Assembly: GCF_004771275.1 (NCBI RefSeq)
Contig: NZ_RQEV01000003.1
Span: 1-64,000, forward strand
Origin: Leptospira fluminis
GTDB lineage: Bacteria; Spirochaetota; Leptospiria; Leptospirales; Leptospiraceae
Direction of reading: 5' to 3'
DNA length: 64,000 nt
Made by a program: the position numbers and the translations under genes. Of the stretch, positions 9,169-17,279 are shown piece after piece. A model generated the notes under the pieces. It did no database searches, had not been told where the DNA came from, and saw only the letters and a program-made list of their open reading frames with translations. Position 1 is the first letter of the stretch; each line of letters starts with the position of its first letter.

Positions 9169-9752
9169 GCTCGAATCGACGGAAGGCGATCTCGCTTCGG
9201 ACCTTTCTTCCTCTTTGTGCCTTGTTGCTATTTGCTCATTCCGCAAAAGGGTTGGAATTTCCCGAATCCAAGTTAAGGCTTTCTTCCGCCAGGATTTATT
9301 TCCGTAGCGTCGCTCCCCAAGAGACGATTTACGGTTCCGGTCGGATCGCGTCGGGAGAAGTCGATCCTTCGAATAAGACGGTATCGATCAGCATAGACCT
9401 TCGGGACTTTCGGACTGCAAATCGTTTGAGAGATTCCCATCTTCATGATAACTATCTGGAGACCGAGGAATTTCCGACAGCGAGATACGACGGAAGAATT
9501 CTCGATTTCGATCCCGACTCCGGAAAGGTAAAAACCGTCGGAAGATTACTTCTTCATGGAAAAGAAAAAAATGATTTTCTAATAGAAGGAATATTGTCCA
9601 AAAATCCTGAAGGATTCTCGTACACCGCCGACTTCCCAATCTACCTGAACGATTTCTCAATCGAGATTCCGACCCTGCTCTCGTTGAAATTGAACGAAAA
9701 AATCGAAATCAAAACGATCTTTCAGCTCGAACCCGTACTCAGATCAAAATGA
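9165..9752 (+). CDS. YceI family protein
   Basis: A 195-residue exported protein with a signal peptide ending HSAKG and the family hallmark LRDSHLHDNYLETEEFPTAR, followed by FPIYLNDFSIE. YceI proteins form a lipocalin-like barrel that holds long isoprenoid or amide lipids in the periplasm. The start overlaps the cytochrome stop by ATGA, and the stop overlaps the next start the same way, showing translational coupling in the module. The role here could be binding a quinone-like molecule that exchanges electrons with the cytochrome, but that is speculation. Confidence 0.88.
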   Translation: MSSNRRKAISLRTFLPLCALLLFAHSAKGLEFPESKLRLSSARIYFRSVAPQETIYGSGRIASGEVDPSNKTVSISIDLRDFRTANRLRDSHLHDNYLETEEFPTARYDGRILDFDPDSGKVKTVGRLLLHGKEKNDFLIEGILSKNPEGFSYTADFPIYLNDFSIEIPTLLSLKLNEKIEIKTIFQLEPVLRSK

Positions 9753-10891
9753 ACAAGAAATACCTGCTCTTTCTGCTCCTTTTTCCCATACTTCCGTCAT
9801 TCTCGAAAGGCTCCACATTCATGAGCCCGACAATGATCAACCTTCCTTCCACCGAAGACGTCGGTTATAAAAATCTGGATCTGAGATTCAATCATAGGTT
9901 CGGAGACGCACAATCCGGATTTTCGAACTTATTCGGATTGGATTCCGGCGCGAACATACTGATCGGAGGCGACTACGGAGTAACGGATCGGATTTCCGTC
10001 GGAGCGGCCAGGATTTCGGCGAATAAAACCTACGAATTGAGGTCCAAGGTCCGCTTGCTGACCCAAACCGAGGGTTTCCCGTTTACCATAAGCTTTTGGG
10101 GAGTCGCTTCCCAAGATACGGACAAACAGGTAATTCCCCTGAGCCCCACGATCCAAGTTCCCTCGAGCGGAAATTCGGCGCTGGACGCACAAATTTCGCA
10201 GAACCTAAATCATTACACCTTATCGGATAACGATAAGAGAAGTTATATGACCTCGTTCCTGATCTCGCGGAGATTCAACGACGTATTTTCCCTGCAGATT
10301 TCCCCGACATTCGTCCATAGGAATTTCGTAAAGTCCACGCTCCAAAACGACCGTTTCGGAGTGGATATAGGAGGCAGGATCAAACTGTTCCGACGGGTGG
10401 ATTTTACGTTCGAAACGATTCTCACAAAGCAGAGGGATTATATAGGTACGGATTACGCATCCGCGGATAGACAAAGCAAGATAGCCGGACTACAAACTCT
10501 TACGCCCAACGACATAAATACTCTGTATTCTCTTCCCAGGGATTTACCTTCCGTCTATCTTCAGAACGTGACTTTGCACAAGCATGCCCCCCATTATTCG
10601 GTACCATTCAGTTTCGGCCTGGACTTCGAAACGGGAGGGCACGTATTTCAACTTTTCGTAACGGATATAGCCGCGCTGGCCCAGACGAAATTGCTGAACG
10701 GAGGAGAATACGATTTCGGAAAGCGTCAGTATTCCCTCGGCTTCAACATTCATCGGAACTTCTCTTTCGAAGACAGCCTGCGACCTTCCGAATGGGAGGA
10801 CAAAAAACCCGTCTCCGAAACCAAGCCCGAAGAAACGAAGACTTCTACCCGGCCGGAAAGTCCGCCTCCTCCGCCGACCGAAGAGAAATGA
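9749..10891 (+). CDS. DUF5777-like outer-membrane beta-barrel protein
   Basis: A 380-residue exported protein (signal peptide ending SFSKG). Segments such as YKNLDLRFNHRFGDAQSG, GVTDRISVGAAR and KRQYSLGFNIHRNFSFED resemble the DUF5777 barrel family that often lies next to YceI and cytochrome genes. The C-terminal 35 residues are rich in Pro, Glu, Lys and Thr, beyond the predicted last strand. It is the final gene of the coupled cluster (ATGA overlap with yceI). The function of the family is not established. The next gene is on the other strand 24 bp away. Confidence 0.75.
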   Translation: MNKKYLLFLLLFPILPSFSKGSTFMSPTMINLPSTEDVGYKNLDLRFNHRFGDAQSGFSNLFGLDSGANILIGGDYGVTDRISVGAARISANKTYELRSKVRLLTQTEGFPFTISFWGVASQDTDKQVIPLSPTIQVPSSGNSALDAQISQNLNHYTLSDNDKRSYMTSFLISRRFNDVFSLQISPTFVHRNFVKSTLQNDRFGVDIGGRIKLFRRVDFTFETILTKQRDYIGTDYASADRQSKIAGLQTLTPNDINTLYSLPRDLPSVYLQNVTLHKHAPHYSVPFSFGLDFETGGHVFQLFVTDIAALAQTKLLNGGEYDFGKRQYSLGFNIHRNFSFEDSLRPSEWEDKKPVSETKPEETKTSTRPESPPPPPTEEK

Positions 10892-10915
10892 AGGTCAGGT
10901 GGAAGAAGAGAATTC

Positions 10916-11860
10916 CTATTTTTCCAGGTTAGCGTACATTTCCTTCGGTTTTCCGGCGAGTTCGGCCAAGAACACTCCGGTCATCACCAAGCCGCAACCG
11001 ATCAGACCGAATTTTCCCAATCTCTCGTCCAATACGTAAAATGCGATCATGGCGGAAAATACCGGCTCCAAGGAAAAAATCAATCCGGCTCGGGTAGGAG
11101 TGACCGTTTTCTGGTACTTCGTCTGGAGAAAAGTGGTTCCTACCGAGGAAATCAAGCCGTTGTAAATCAAAGCGGGTAAAACCCCGGATTCCCAATGCCA
11201 CATCAACGTTTCCCAATTTAGCGCGTCCAACAGGAACGCGAGAAGGAAAGAAAGCAGGCTAGTGAGGAGAGTTTGCGAAAGCAGAAGAGTCCGGATGGAC
11301 ACTTCCCGACTTGCTTTATCCATTAAAAGAATGTAAAATGAAAAGAAGAATGCCCCCGCAACGGTGATCAAATCGCCCCAATCGAAACGAAAGAGAAACT
11401 GGGTGTCCGCCGGACCGGTATCCGCCGAAAGAAAAACAAGACCTCCCATCACTACGGCGACCCCGAGCAGATTCCCCGTATTCGGGAGTCGTCTAAAAAA
11501 TATCGTCTGCAGGATAGGAGTAATCACGACGAGGGTTCCGGTTAAAAAGCCGGATTTCGTCGCCGTAGTGAATTTCAATCCTATGGTTTGGCAGGCAAAT
11601 CCTAAAAACATCCAGAGACCTAAAAGAAAGGAAGCTTTAATATGGGGGGCATCCTCTTTTTCGCCCGGACCTTTTTCGCTTAACAAAGCGAAGGCTAAAA
11701 AAACCAGGGAGGCGATCGCGAAGCGGATCCCCAAAAAAAGAGAAGGGGAAACGGAAACGAGGCTCATTTTCGTAGCCGTGAATGTACCCCCCCAAACAAG
11801 TGTGCACAAGACTAAAGCAGCCTCGTTTTTAAACCGATACATGCGAAATTTAGATTTCAT
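10916..11860 (-). CDS. EamA (DMT) family transporter
   Basis: A 314-residue polytopic membrane protein with two EamA repeats and about ten helices. The repeats begin around residues 13 (ALVLCTLVWGGTFTATKMSL) and 160 (GDLITVAGAFFFSFYILLMDKAS). GLIFSLEPVFSAMIAFYVLDERL near the C-terminus is typical of the family, whose members export metabolites or take up small solutes. The substrate cannot be inferred. ATG at 11842 is an alternative start. It converges with the envelope module. Confidence 0.88.
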   Translation of the reverse strand: MKSKFRMYRFKNEAALVLCTLVWGGTFTATKMSLVSVSPSLFLGIRFAIASLVFLAFALLSEKGPGEKEDAPHIKASFLLGLWMFLGFACQTIGLKFTTATKSGFLTGTLVVITPILQTIFFRRLPNTGNLLGVAVVMGGLVFLSADTGPADTQFLFRFDWGDLITVAGAFFFSFYILLMDKASREVSIRTLLLSQTLLTSLLSFLLAFLLDALNWETLMWHWESGVLPALIYNGLISSVGTTFLQTKYQKTVTPTRAGLIFSLEPVFSAMIAFYVLDERLGKFGLIGCGLVMTGVFLAELAGKPKEMYANLEK

Positions 11861-11915
11861 ACCGACTCTAAGGCGTCTCCGTAAAATTTCCGTTTCGGGC
11901 CAATCAACCTCGTCT

Positions 11916-13460
11916 TCACTCCTTCTTCAATACCAAATCCACGGCTTTCCAGGATTTCCATGTAGTACCTTCCCAATGCAACGGAGTATAGCCGGGCTTT
12001 TCCACCCGAAGTTTGAGCTTCCTTAAAAATGGAAAAGACTGGAAATAGATTCCGTCGGAAGGTCTGGCGGTTCTGGTTTCTCCGTGATAGTATGTCTGGT
12101 TCTCGAAAACGACGTTCGCATCCAAAGGGTGACCGTTCTCATCCGAGATCCGGAAAAAAATCTTATCTCCTTCCAACAATTCCCGAAGGAGAAGTTTCCA
12201 GGCGGGACGCATGGATTCCACGATTTTCGAAACATCGGAGTAAGGAGGATTCGAATGGGATGTTTCGAGAAGATAAGCCAAAGTTCCGTATTTAAAGAAA
12301 AAATAATCCTGGTCCACCCCGTCGACCCCGTAGATATTCTTTCTAGCACGGAAGGCCTTGTCCGGATTGTAGCTTCTTATTTCGGCGGCGATCTTATTTC
12401 CCAAACTCCAAGCAAGATCGGGGTCAGGATTGCGGGTATCGTCTATCGTGTAGGGCACGAGGATGCAATTCGCGTACGCATGATAACTGATGGATCCGAC
12501 AAACCTCTCCTTTTCCGCCAAAGTCATCATAGCGACGGTCTCCGGCTCGGATCCAGGACGAGGCCCCCTATAAAAGACGCTTGAAGGCAGAGGAGAGGTC
12601 TGGTTCGATCTGGTCTTTCCCCAAAAAAAAGGATAATTCCTGTTGATATCCACGCCGGGATTATCTTTTTCTAATATGGATCCGTATCCGGGATAGCCGT
12701 TCTTCCGCCCCATTGCGATCGTTTCGTTCCAAAAAACGTTGGCGCCGTCCGGATTCACGATGGGAACGATCCAGATCTTCAGCTTGGACAATGCGTCGGA
12801 ATATTCCTTTTTGGAGGATAAGACTCCGTAAATGACGTCGTAACAGTGTTCCACTGAGATCACTTCGTTGGAATGGTGGGCGCAATTAAAAAGAACGGAG
12901 ACTTTTCCCGCGTCCGCCGTCCTATGATCCGTAAGAAGGATCGCGAAGATGTCGGCTCCCCTGCTGGATTTTCCGATAACCTGAAACGACGCCTGCCTGG
13001 GAAAAAGCTTCGAGATCCAATACAGATATCTGAAATTTAGGGAATTATCCTTGTAGCCTTTTGTGACGTCGCCTAATGCGAATATGGTTTCGTTTACCAA
13101 CTCCTGATAATTGCCGGCGTAATATTTGAAAGGATACTTGAATACCTGGGAAATTCCCTGCTTCGGAAAACCGTAAGACTTCAGATCGGACCGAGGAACG
13201 GTCGCGTAAAAGGAATCCTTTTCTTCGAACGTAAAGGGCACCCGATAATCCGTGACCCGAAGGAATTCCTCTTTGAAATTCCGATCCACTTTCAGGAGGG
13301 TCATTTTACCCGGATCGTTCAGAGGCCGGGACGGAATGGTAGCGCGATAAACACAGGACCAGTTCGCAGGGACATAAAAAAGAACCAGATTGCAAAAGAG
13401 AAAAAAGCGAAACCTGAACGACACCAAAAGAAACGGTATTGTTCCGCCTTCGCTTTGCAA
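11916..13460 (-). CDS. M14 family zinc carboxypeptidase
   Basis: A metallocarboxypeptidase-like exported protein of up to 514 residues. Zinc ligands His and Glu are in AHHSNEVISVEH, the substrate-binding region is GVDINRNYPFFWG, the third zinc ligand is in SISYHAYANC, and the catalytic Glu is in AYLLETSHSN. An unusually long N-terminal region (about 130 residues) precedes the peptidase domain, and a C-terminal region of about 75 residues (DENGHPLDANVVFENQTYYHGETRTA...) looks like a carboxypeptidase-regulatory-like beta domain. The annotated start is TTG without a clear ribosome site; GTG at 13424 is another possibility, and both leave a hydrophobic export signal ending near ANWSC. It probably trims peptides outside the cytoplasm. 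Confidence 0.85.
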   Translation of the reverse strand: MQSEGGTIPFLLVSFRFRFFLFCNLVLFYVPANWSCVYRATIPSRPLNDPGKMTLLKVDRNFKEEFLRVTDYRVPFTFEEKDSFYATVPRSDLKSYGFPKQGISQVFKYPFKYYAGNYQELVNETIFALGDVTKGYKDNSLNFRYLYWISKLFPRQASFQVIGKSSRGADIFAILLTDHRTADAGKVSVLFNCAHHSNEVISVEHCYDVIYGVLSSKKEYSDALSKLKIWIVPIVNPDGANVFWNETIAMGRKNGYPGYGSILEKDNPGVDINRNYPFFWGKTRSNQTSPLPSSVFYRGPRPGSEPETVAMMTLAEKERFVGSISYHAYANCILVPYTIDDTRNPDPDLAWSLGNKIAAEIRSYNPDKAFRARKNIYGVDGVDQDYFFFKYGTLAYLLETSHSNPPYSDVSKIVESMRPAWKLLLRELLEGDKIFFRISDENGHPLDANVVFENQTYYHGETRTARPSDGIYFQSFPFLRKLKLRVEKPGYTPLHWEGTTWKSWKAVDLVLKKE

Positions 13461-13503
13461 ACCAAGAAAATACGGATTCGAGGAAAGAATCCTCCGGCAA
13501 ACC

Positions 13504-13950
13504 CTATTTTTTAATCCAGTATTGCGTCCTACCGATCAGGGAAAAACCCACGTATCCGCGGACTTCTAGTTTCTTACCGCCTTCCACGGAGCGAAGAAAG
13601 CATTTGTACCAAACTCCGTCGTTCGGATCCAGGATGCGACCACCCGCCCATTTGTCTCCATCCGGAGAAAGTCCCTTAATGATCACCATTCCGAGAACCG
13701 GCTTATCTTTTTCCGGTCCGTCGCATTCGGTACAACGAGCAGGTTTGCCGTCCTTGTCGTTCGGCTCGGTGAGACTGGATATTTTACCGTAAACTTTCCC
13801 GCCTTGTTCGTAGATATCCACTACGGATTCTTCCTTACCTTGTTCGTTGATCGTTTTCCACGAGCCTACGATCGGTAAAGGATCGGCAAACATGGAAGCG
13901 GTAAAAAGAAACAAGCAGGATAAAAGCATTCCCTTCAAAATCTGTTTCAT
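13504..13950 (-). CDS. DUF2147 domain exported protein, paralogue 1
   Basis: A 148-residue protein with a signal peptide ending SMFA. The body has the DUF2147 pattern: VGSWKTINEQGKEESVV, YEQGGKVYGKISSL, NDKDGKPARCTECDG, a GMVIIKGL core, GGRILDPNDGVWYKCFL and GYVGFSLIGRTQYW. It is clearly a paralogue of the neighbouring 14013-14462 product, sharing most motifs including two Cys (CTEC versus CTKC). The function of the family is unknown; it folds as a small beta-barrel in the periplasm. It lies 62 bp downstream of its paralogue, with a perfect palindrome between them. Confidence 0.85.
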   Translation of the reverse strand: MKQILKGMLLSCLFLFTASMFADPLPIVGSWKTINEQGKEESVVDIYEQGGKVYGKISSLTEPNDKDGKPARCTECDGPEKDKPVLGMVIIKGLSPDGDKWAGGRILDPNDGVWYKCFLRSVEGGKKLEVRGYVGFSLIGRTQYWIKK

Positions 13951-13973
13951 TGTGAATTCCCGAAATGTCGCTA

Positions 13974-13995
13974 CTCCGGAGGAATTCCTCCGGAG
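13974..13995. terminator. Perfect 22-bp palindrome between DUF2147 paralogues
   Basis: CTCCGGAGGAA is followed directly by its reverse complement. As RNA it gives a strong stem with an AATT loop. No T tract follows on the minus strand, so it may be an attenuator or RNA-stability stem between the first and second DUF2147 genes rather than a classic terminator. Confidence 0.5.
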
Positions 13996-14012
13996 AAATG
14001 CACATCTCTAAC

Positions 14013-14462
14013 TTATTTTTTGAGCCAGGTTTGGGTTCTACCGATCAAAGAAAATCCGATGAATCCGCGCACGTTCAATTTTTTACCGCCGTCTACGGAC
14101 TTTAACTTACATTTGTATATTTTGCCGTTATTCGGATCCATGATGGTTCCGCCGGTAAACTCGTCTCCGTCCACGGAAAGACCTTTGATGATTACCAAAC
14201 CGACGACAGGTTTGTCCTTGTCGGCGCCTTCGCATTTCGTACAAACTTTCGGCTTCCCGTCCTTATCGTTCGGATCCCGCAAGCTGACGATCTTGCCGTA
14301 AATTTTTCCGCCTTGTTCGTAAACCTCGACTACCGATTTTTCGGCACCGTCCTCGTCATCAATGGTCTTCCATTTTCCGACTACGGGAGCGGGCTGAGCA
14401 AACAGCGAGTCGGAAACAAGGAATGCGGCCAACACAACGGAAAGAGCGATTAATTTTTTCAT
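14013..14462 (-). CDS. DUF2147 domain exported protein, paralogue 2
   Basis: A 149-residue exported protein (signal peptide MKKLIALSVVLAAFLVSDSLFA). It has the same DUF2147 body as its downstream neighbour: VGKWKTIDDEDG, NDKDGKPKVCTKCEG, GGTIMDPNNGKIYKCKL and GFIGFSLIGRTQTW. The start at 14462 was chosen over an upstream in-frame extension because AAGGAG lies about 8 nt before it and a clean signal peptide follows. It is the first gene of the tandem pair. Confidence 0.87.
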   Translation of the reverse strand: MKKLIALSVVLAAFLVSDSLFAQPAPVVGKWKTIDDEDGAEKSVVEVYEQGGKIYGKIVSLRDPNDKDGKPKVCTKCEGADKDKPVVGLVIIKGLSVDGDEFTGGTIMDPNNGKIYKCKLKSVDGGKKLNVRGFIGFSLIGRTQTWLKK

Positions 14463-14675
14463 GGTCGATGAACTCCTTAACGTGTTTCTGGAAAAAGTAA
14501 TAATTGGGGCGGAGATCGGACGATCAAGCAAACTATTCGTAAGAGCGAGTTTTTTTCCTAGGAAAACCGACCTCTGACGAGCCAGAACCGCTGTTGTCCC
14601 CATGCGATGGAACCGAAACATTTCCTCAATTCAATTCCTCTTTTTGGAACAAATGTTTTAAAATAAACACATCTT

Positions 14676-15596
14676 CTAACGATCCTTATCCTGATTCGAC
14701 GCAGCTACCGGAGGATTCTTATGAAGAACGGCAAAGAGAGTCAGAGCTACATTCAAGTTTTCTCGCGAAATAAATCGAACGAAACCCGCAAAATAGTACA
14801 GACATTTCTTTGCAAATACACGCGCGAGAGATCTACTCCCCGAAACGGAGGAAATAGGTTTCAGAATCGTAAACGTAACATCTGAAAACCCGCATTGACC
14901 TGCGAGAAAAGACAAAGTCTTTTTCTTATAATGATTGATATGATCCTTCGCTTCCAAGTAATGCGCGTTAGGATCCCCTCCCAAAAACGCCTTTTTCAAC
15001 TTCGCCTTCAGGAGTTGCATCGGAAAATTCGGGGTTTCTACGAATAGAATTCCTCCTGGCTTCAAAAGAGTATGCAGATATTGCAGTAAACTATGCGGAT
15101 TCGGAATATGCTCTATAACATCCCAAAGAGTAATGACATCGAAACTTTCCGAAGGCAAATCGCTATTTTGAACAATCCCGGAGTGAACGTCCGATAGTAG
15201 ATTTTTTTCCCGGGCAAAACGGACGGCATCTTCCGAAATTTCATAGCCGACAGTTTTCCATCCGGGCTTTATTTCGTTGATCGTACGGATAAAAAAACCG
15301 AGTCCGCAACCTACGTCAAGGATCCTTCCTTTCGGACTTTTCAGGAATGTATTGCAAAAATCCTTATAGATGTCCCGATGAGCGATATCCCACCAGTGCA
15401 GATCGTAATGCTCCGCTCCCTCCGGCCAATAACCGTCGTAGTGCTCGTCCTGTAGGAAAGTGGAGTAAACATGACCGCAAGCGAGACATTCCACGATCGG
15501 AATCGAATTCTCCACAAAAACGATCTTACTGCTTTTTGTTCCGCATAAATAGCAGGACTCGCGAAGCTTCGGCGTTGGGTCCATTAAGATTTGCAT
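14676..15596 (-). CDS. SAM-dependent methyltransferase with N-terminal zinc ribbon
   Basis: A 306-residue protein. The N-terminus has two CxxC pairs, CYLCG and CLACGH, typical of a small zinc ribbon found ahead of class I methyltransferases that act on sugars or lipids. The SAM-binding motif is GRILDVGCGLGFFIRTI, followed by FDVITLWDVIEHIPNP and LLKPGGILFVETPN. The last 60 residues are basic and partly hydrophobic. The substrate is unknown; proteins of this build are often found in surface polysaccharide pathways, but no such genes are nearby. The 666 bp upstream is gene-free. Confidence 0.85.
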   Translation of the reverse strand: MQILMDPTPKLRESCYLCGTKSSKIVFVENSIPIVECLACGHVYSTFLQDEHYDGYWPEGAEHYDLHWWDIAHRDIYKDFCNTFLKSPKGRILDVGCGLGFFIRTINEIKPGWKTVGYEISEDAVRFAREKNLLSDVHSGIVQNSDLPSESFDVITLWDVIEHIPNPHSLLQYLHTLLKPGGILFVETPNFPMQLLKAKLKKAFLGGDPNAHYLEAKDHINHYKKKTLSFLAGQCGFSDVTFTILKPISSVSGSRSLARVFAKKCLYYFAGFVRFISRENLNVALTLFAVLHKNPPVAASNQDKDR

Positions 15597-16262
15597 ATAT
15601 TTCGCGTTCTAAAATACAAACGAAACTTCCATTCCAATTGCAATAATTTCACTTACAATTCGTCCAGATGCTTATTCTATCGAAGGAACGCAAACGAAAA
15701 ATAAAAACAATCCGGAAATTGCGAATCGCTACGCAGAGAACGGGAAAAATCTCACACCTCCAAGCCAAAAGCGATCTATCACTAAAGGAACAGATCCAAT
15801 AACGAAAGAGGAAATACGGAATCGAAATCATGGAATCCCAAAAAGAATATTATAAAATACGCATATATTTATAATGTAGACGACCGACGACTCCCGCGAT
15901 AGCGGGACCGCGCCTCTTTGGGCTGCGCGTCCGCTTCGGTCCCAGCTAACGATTCCTTCTTTGGTAATTCCTTACGTTCAGAGCGCTGTGACTGTTTCGC
16001 ACCCTCCGTAACACGAAAGGAATTCCTTGTATAACACCGGTACACGAAGTTTTAACGCATTTTTTCAATCACCAAACCCACCATAGAGGTCAAATCACGA
16101 CCTTACTATTCCAGGGAGGAGTGGATCCCGGAATCACGGATTTGATTTATTTTCCGAGAGTTCGCCCTTAAAACGCGAGCTTCCGTTCCTGGAAGGTCCG
16201 CCCAGATTTCTCCCCCTCCCTTCGAAACAGTTTTTTCTCTTGCCAATAAGCGGTACATTCGA
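15597..16262. other. Gene-free region with structured GC-rich core
   Basis: I find no supported gene in these 666 bp. The AT-rich left half holds only short frames. The segment around 15890-16035 is GC-richer and structured: CCCGCGATAGCGGG forms a small hairpin (about 15895-15908), and GGGACCG (15904-15910) pairs with CGGTCCC (15937-15943), enclosing GCGC pairs. GGTAATTCC (about 15972) and GGAATTCC (about 16018) bracket the rest. It resembles other structured intergenic elements, such as the one behind tRNA-Tyr, but is not a clear copy of it. Confidence 0.55.
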
Positions 16263-17210
16263 ATGATCACGTACACCGAGCGAAATTCGAGATCCAGTCG
16301 CGTGATGAGTTCCTTTCGTCCAGTTCATTTTCTTCTAATCCTTCTCTTTCTATCCCTACCCTCCGTCGAGAAAGTCTCCGGAAATCCGACGTCGAGCCTT
16401 CCCGTACCCGTTAAACTTCCTTGCCAAGGAAAAAAGATTCAGAATATGCAATGCATTCCGGGAGGAGATTTCATCCGCGGAAGCGAGGAATTCGAGCCGG
16501 ACGAGAAACCCGAAGGAATCGTCTATATCAGCGATTTCTTTATCGATATTTACGAGGTTACGAACGCAGACTTCAACAAATGCCTGGAAGCTGGTAAATG
16601 CAAGGACTGCCTGCAAAAAGGAACCTGCGATTATATCGGACCGAGATACGGAGAACCCTATTTACGACCGAAGCAACCCGTGGTCGGAGTAAGTTGGTTT
16701 ACAGCAAAAGAATATTGTGAATGGCAGGGGAAGCGCCTTCCGACCGAGGCCGAATGGGAAAAAGCCGCTCGAGGACCGAACGGGAATTTGTATCCCTGGG
16801 GCAACGAGACCGCGACCTGTAAGAATTCAATCATCATGGAAAGAAACCGCAAAGGTTGTTCCAGAAGAGTATTGTACCCTCCGAATCTCATGACCACCAA
16901 AGATGTAGGGAGCCGTCCCCCCGGCATTTACGGACTGTACGATATGGCCGGAAATTCCTGGGAATGGGTACAGGATTGGTATGCCCCGGATTATGCTGCC
17001 TGCGGAGAAGAATGTCGGGGAGTCGACCCGCAAGGTCCCTGCCAAGGGCAGGAGTCCTGCCCCGGATACGATAAGAAGGTTCTGAAAGGAGGGTCCTGGT
17101 GGTGGTCGGCCGAATACGCCAGAGGATCCAAACGAAGGGCGCACATACCGCAGAATTTCCCGGAATACCATCATTTCGGCTTCCGATGCGCGAAAGACGC
17201 GTACGATTAA
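16263..17210 (+). CDS. Formylglycine-generating-enzyme-like (SUMF1) exported protein
   Basis: A 315-residue protein with an N-terminal hydrophobic export segment (HFLLILLFLSLPSVEK) and a full FGE-sulfatase domain: IPGGDFIRGS, DFFIDIYEVTNADFNKCL, PVVGVSWFTAKEYCEWQGKRLPTEAEWEKAAR, YPWGNE, GIYGLYDMAGNSWEWVQDWY, LKGGSWWW and HHFGFRCA. True FGEs convert a sulfatase Cys to formylglycine, but many bacterial members are structural or ligand-binding. The extra Cys-rich insertion (CGEECRGVDPQGPCQGQESCPG) probably forms disulfides in the periplasm. ATG at 16305 is an alternative start giving a shorter signal peptide. No sulfatase substrate is adjacent. Confidence 0.85.
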   Translation: MITYTERNSRSSRVMSSFRPVHFLLILLFLSLPSVEKVSGNPTSSLPVPVKLPCQGKKIQNMQCIPGGDFIRGSEEFEPDEKPEGIVYISDFFIDIYEVTNADFNKCLEAGKCKDCLQKGTCDYIGPRYGEPYLRPKQPVVGVSWFTAKEYCEWQGKRLPTEAEWEKAARGPNGNLYPWGNETATCKNSIIMERNRKGCSRRVLYPPNLMTTKDVGSRPPGIYGLYDMAGNSWEWVQDWYAPDYAACGEECRGVDPQGPCQGQESCPGYDKKVLKGGSWWWSAEYARGSKRRAHIPQNFPEYHHFGFRCAKDAYD

Positions 17211-17279
17211 AATCTTGCAAATGCGGCTCCTGCCGTGCGAATAATAATATAGGGAGTCTTTCCCACCAGATGCGTAAAT

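Noticed and set aside
11364..12026. 220-residue open frame antisense to the EamA transporter
   Set aside because: Lys/Pro/Arg-rich shadow composition; the transporter frame has clear membrane helices and family motifs.
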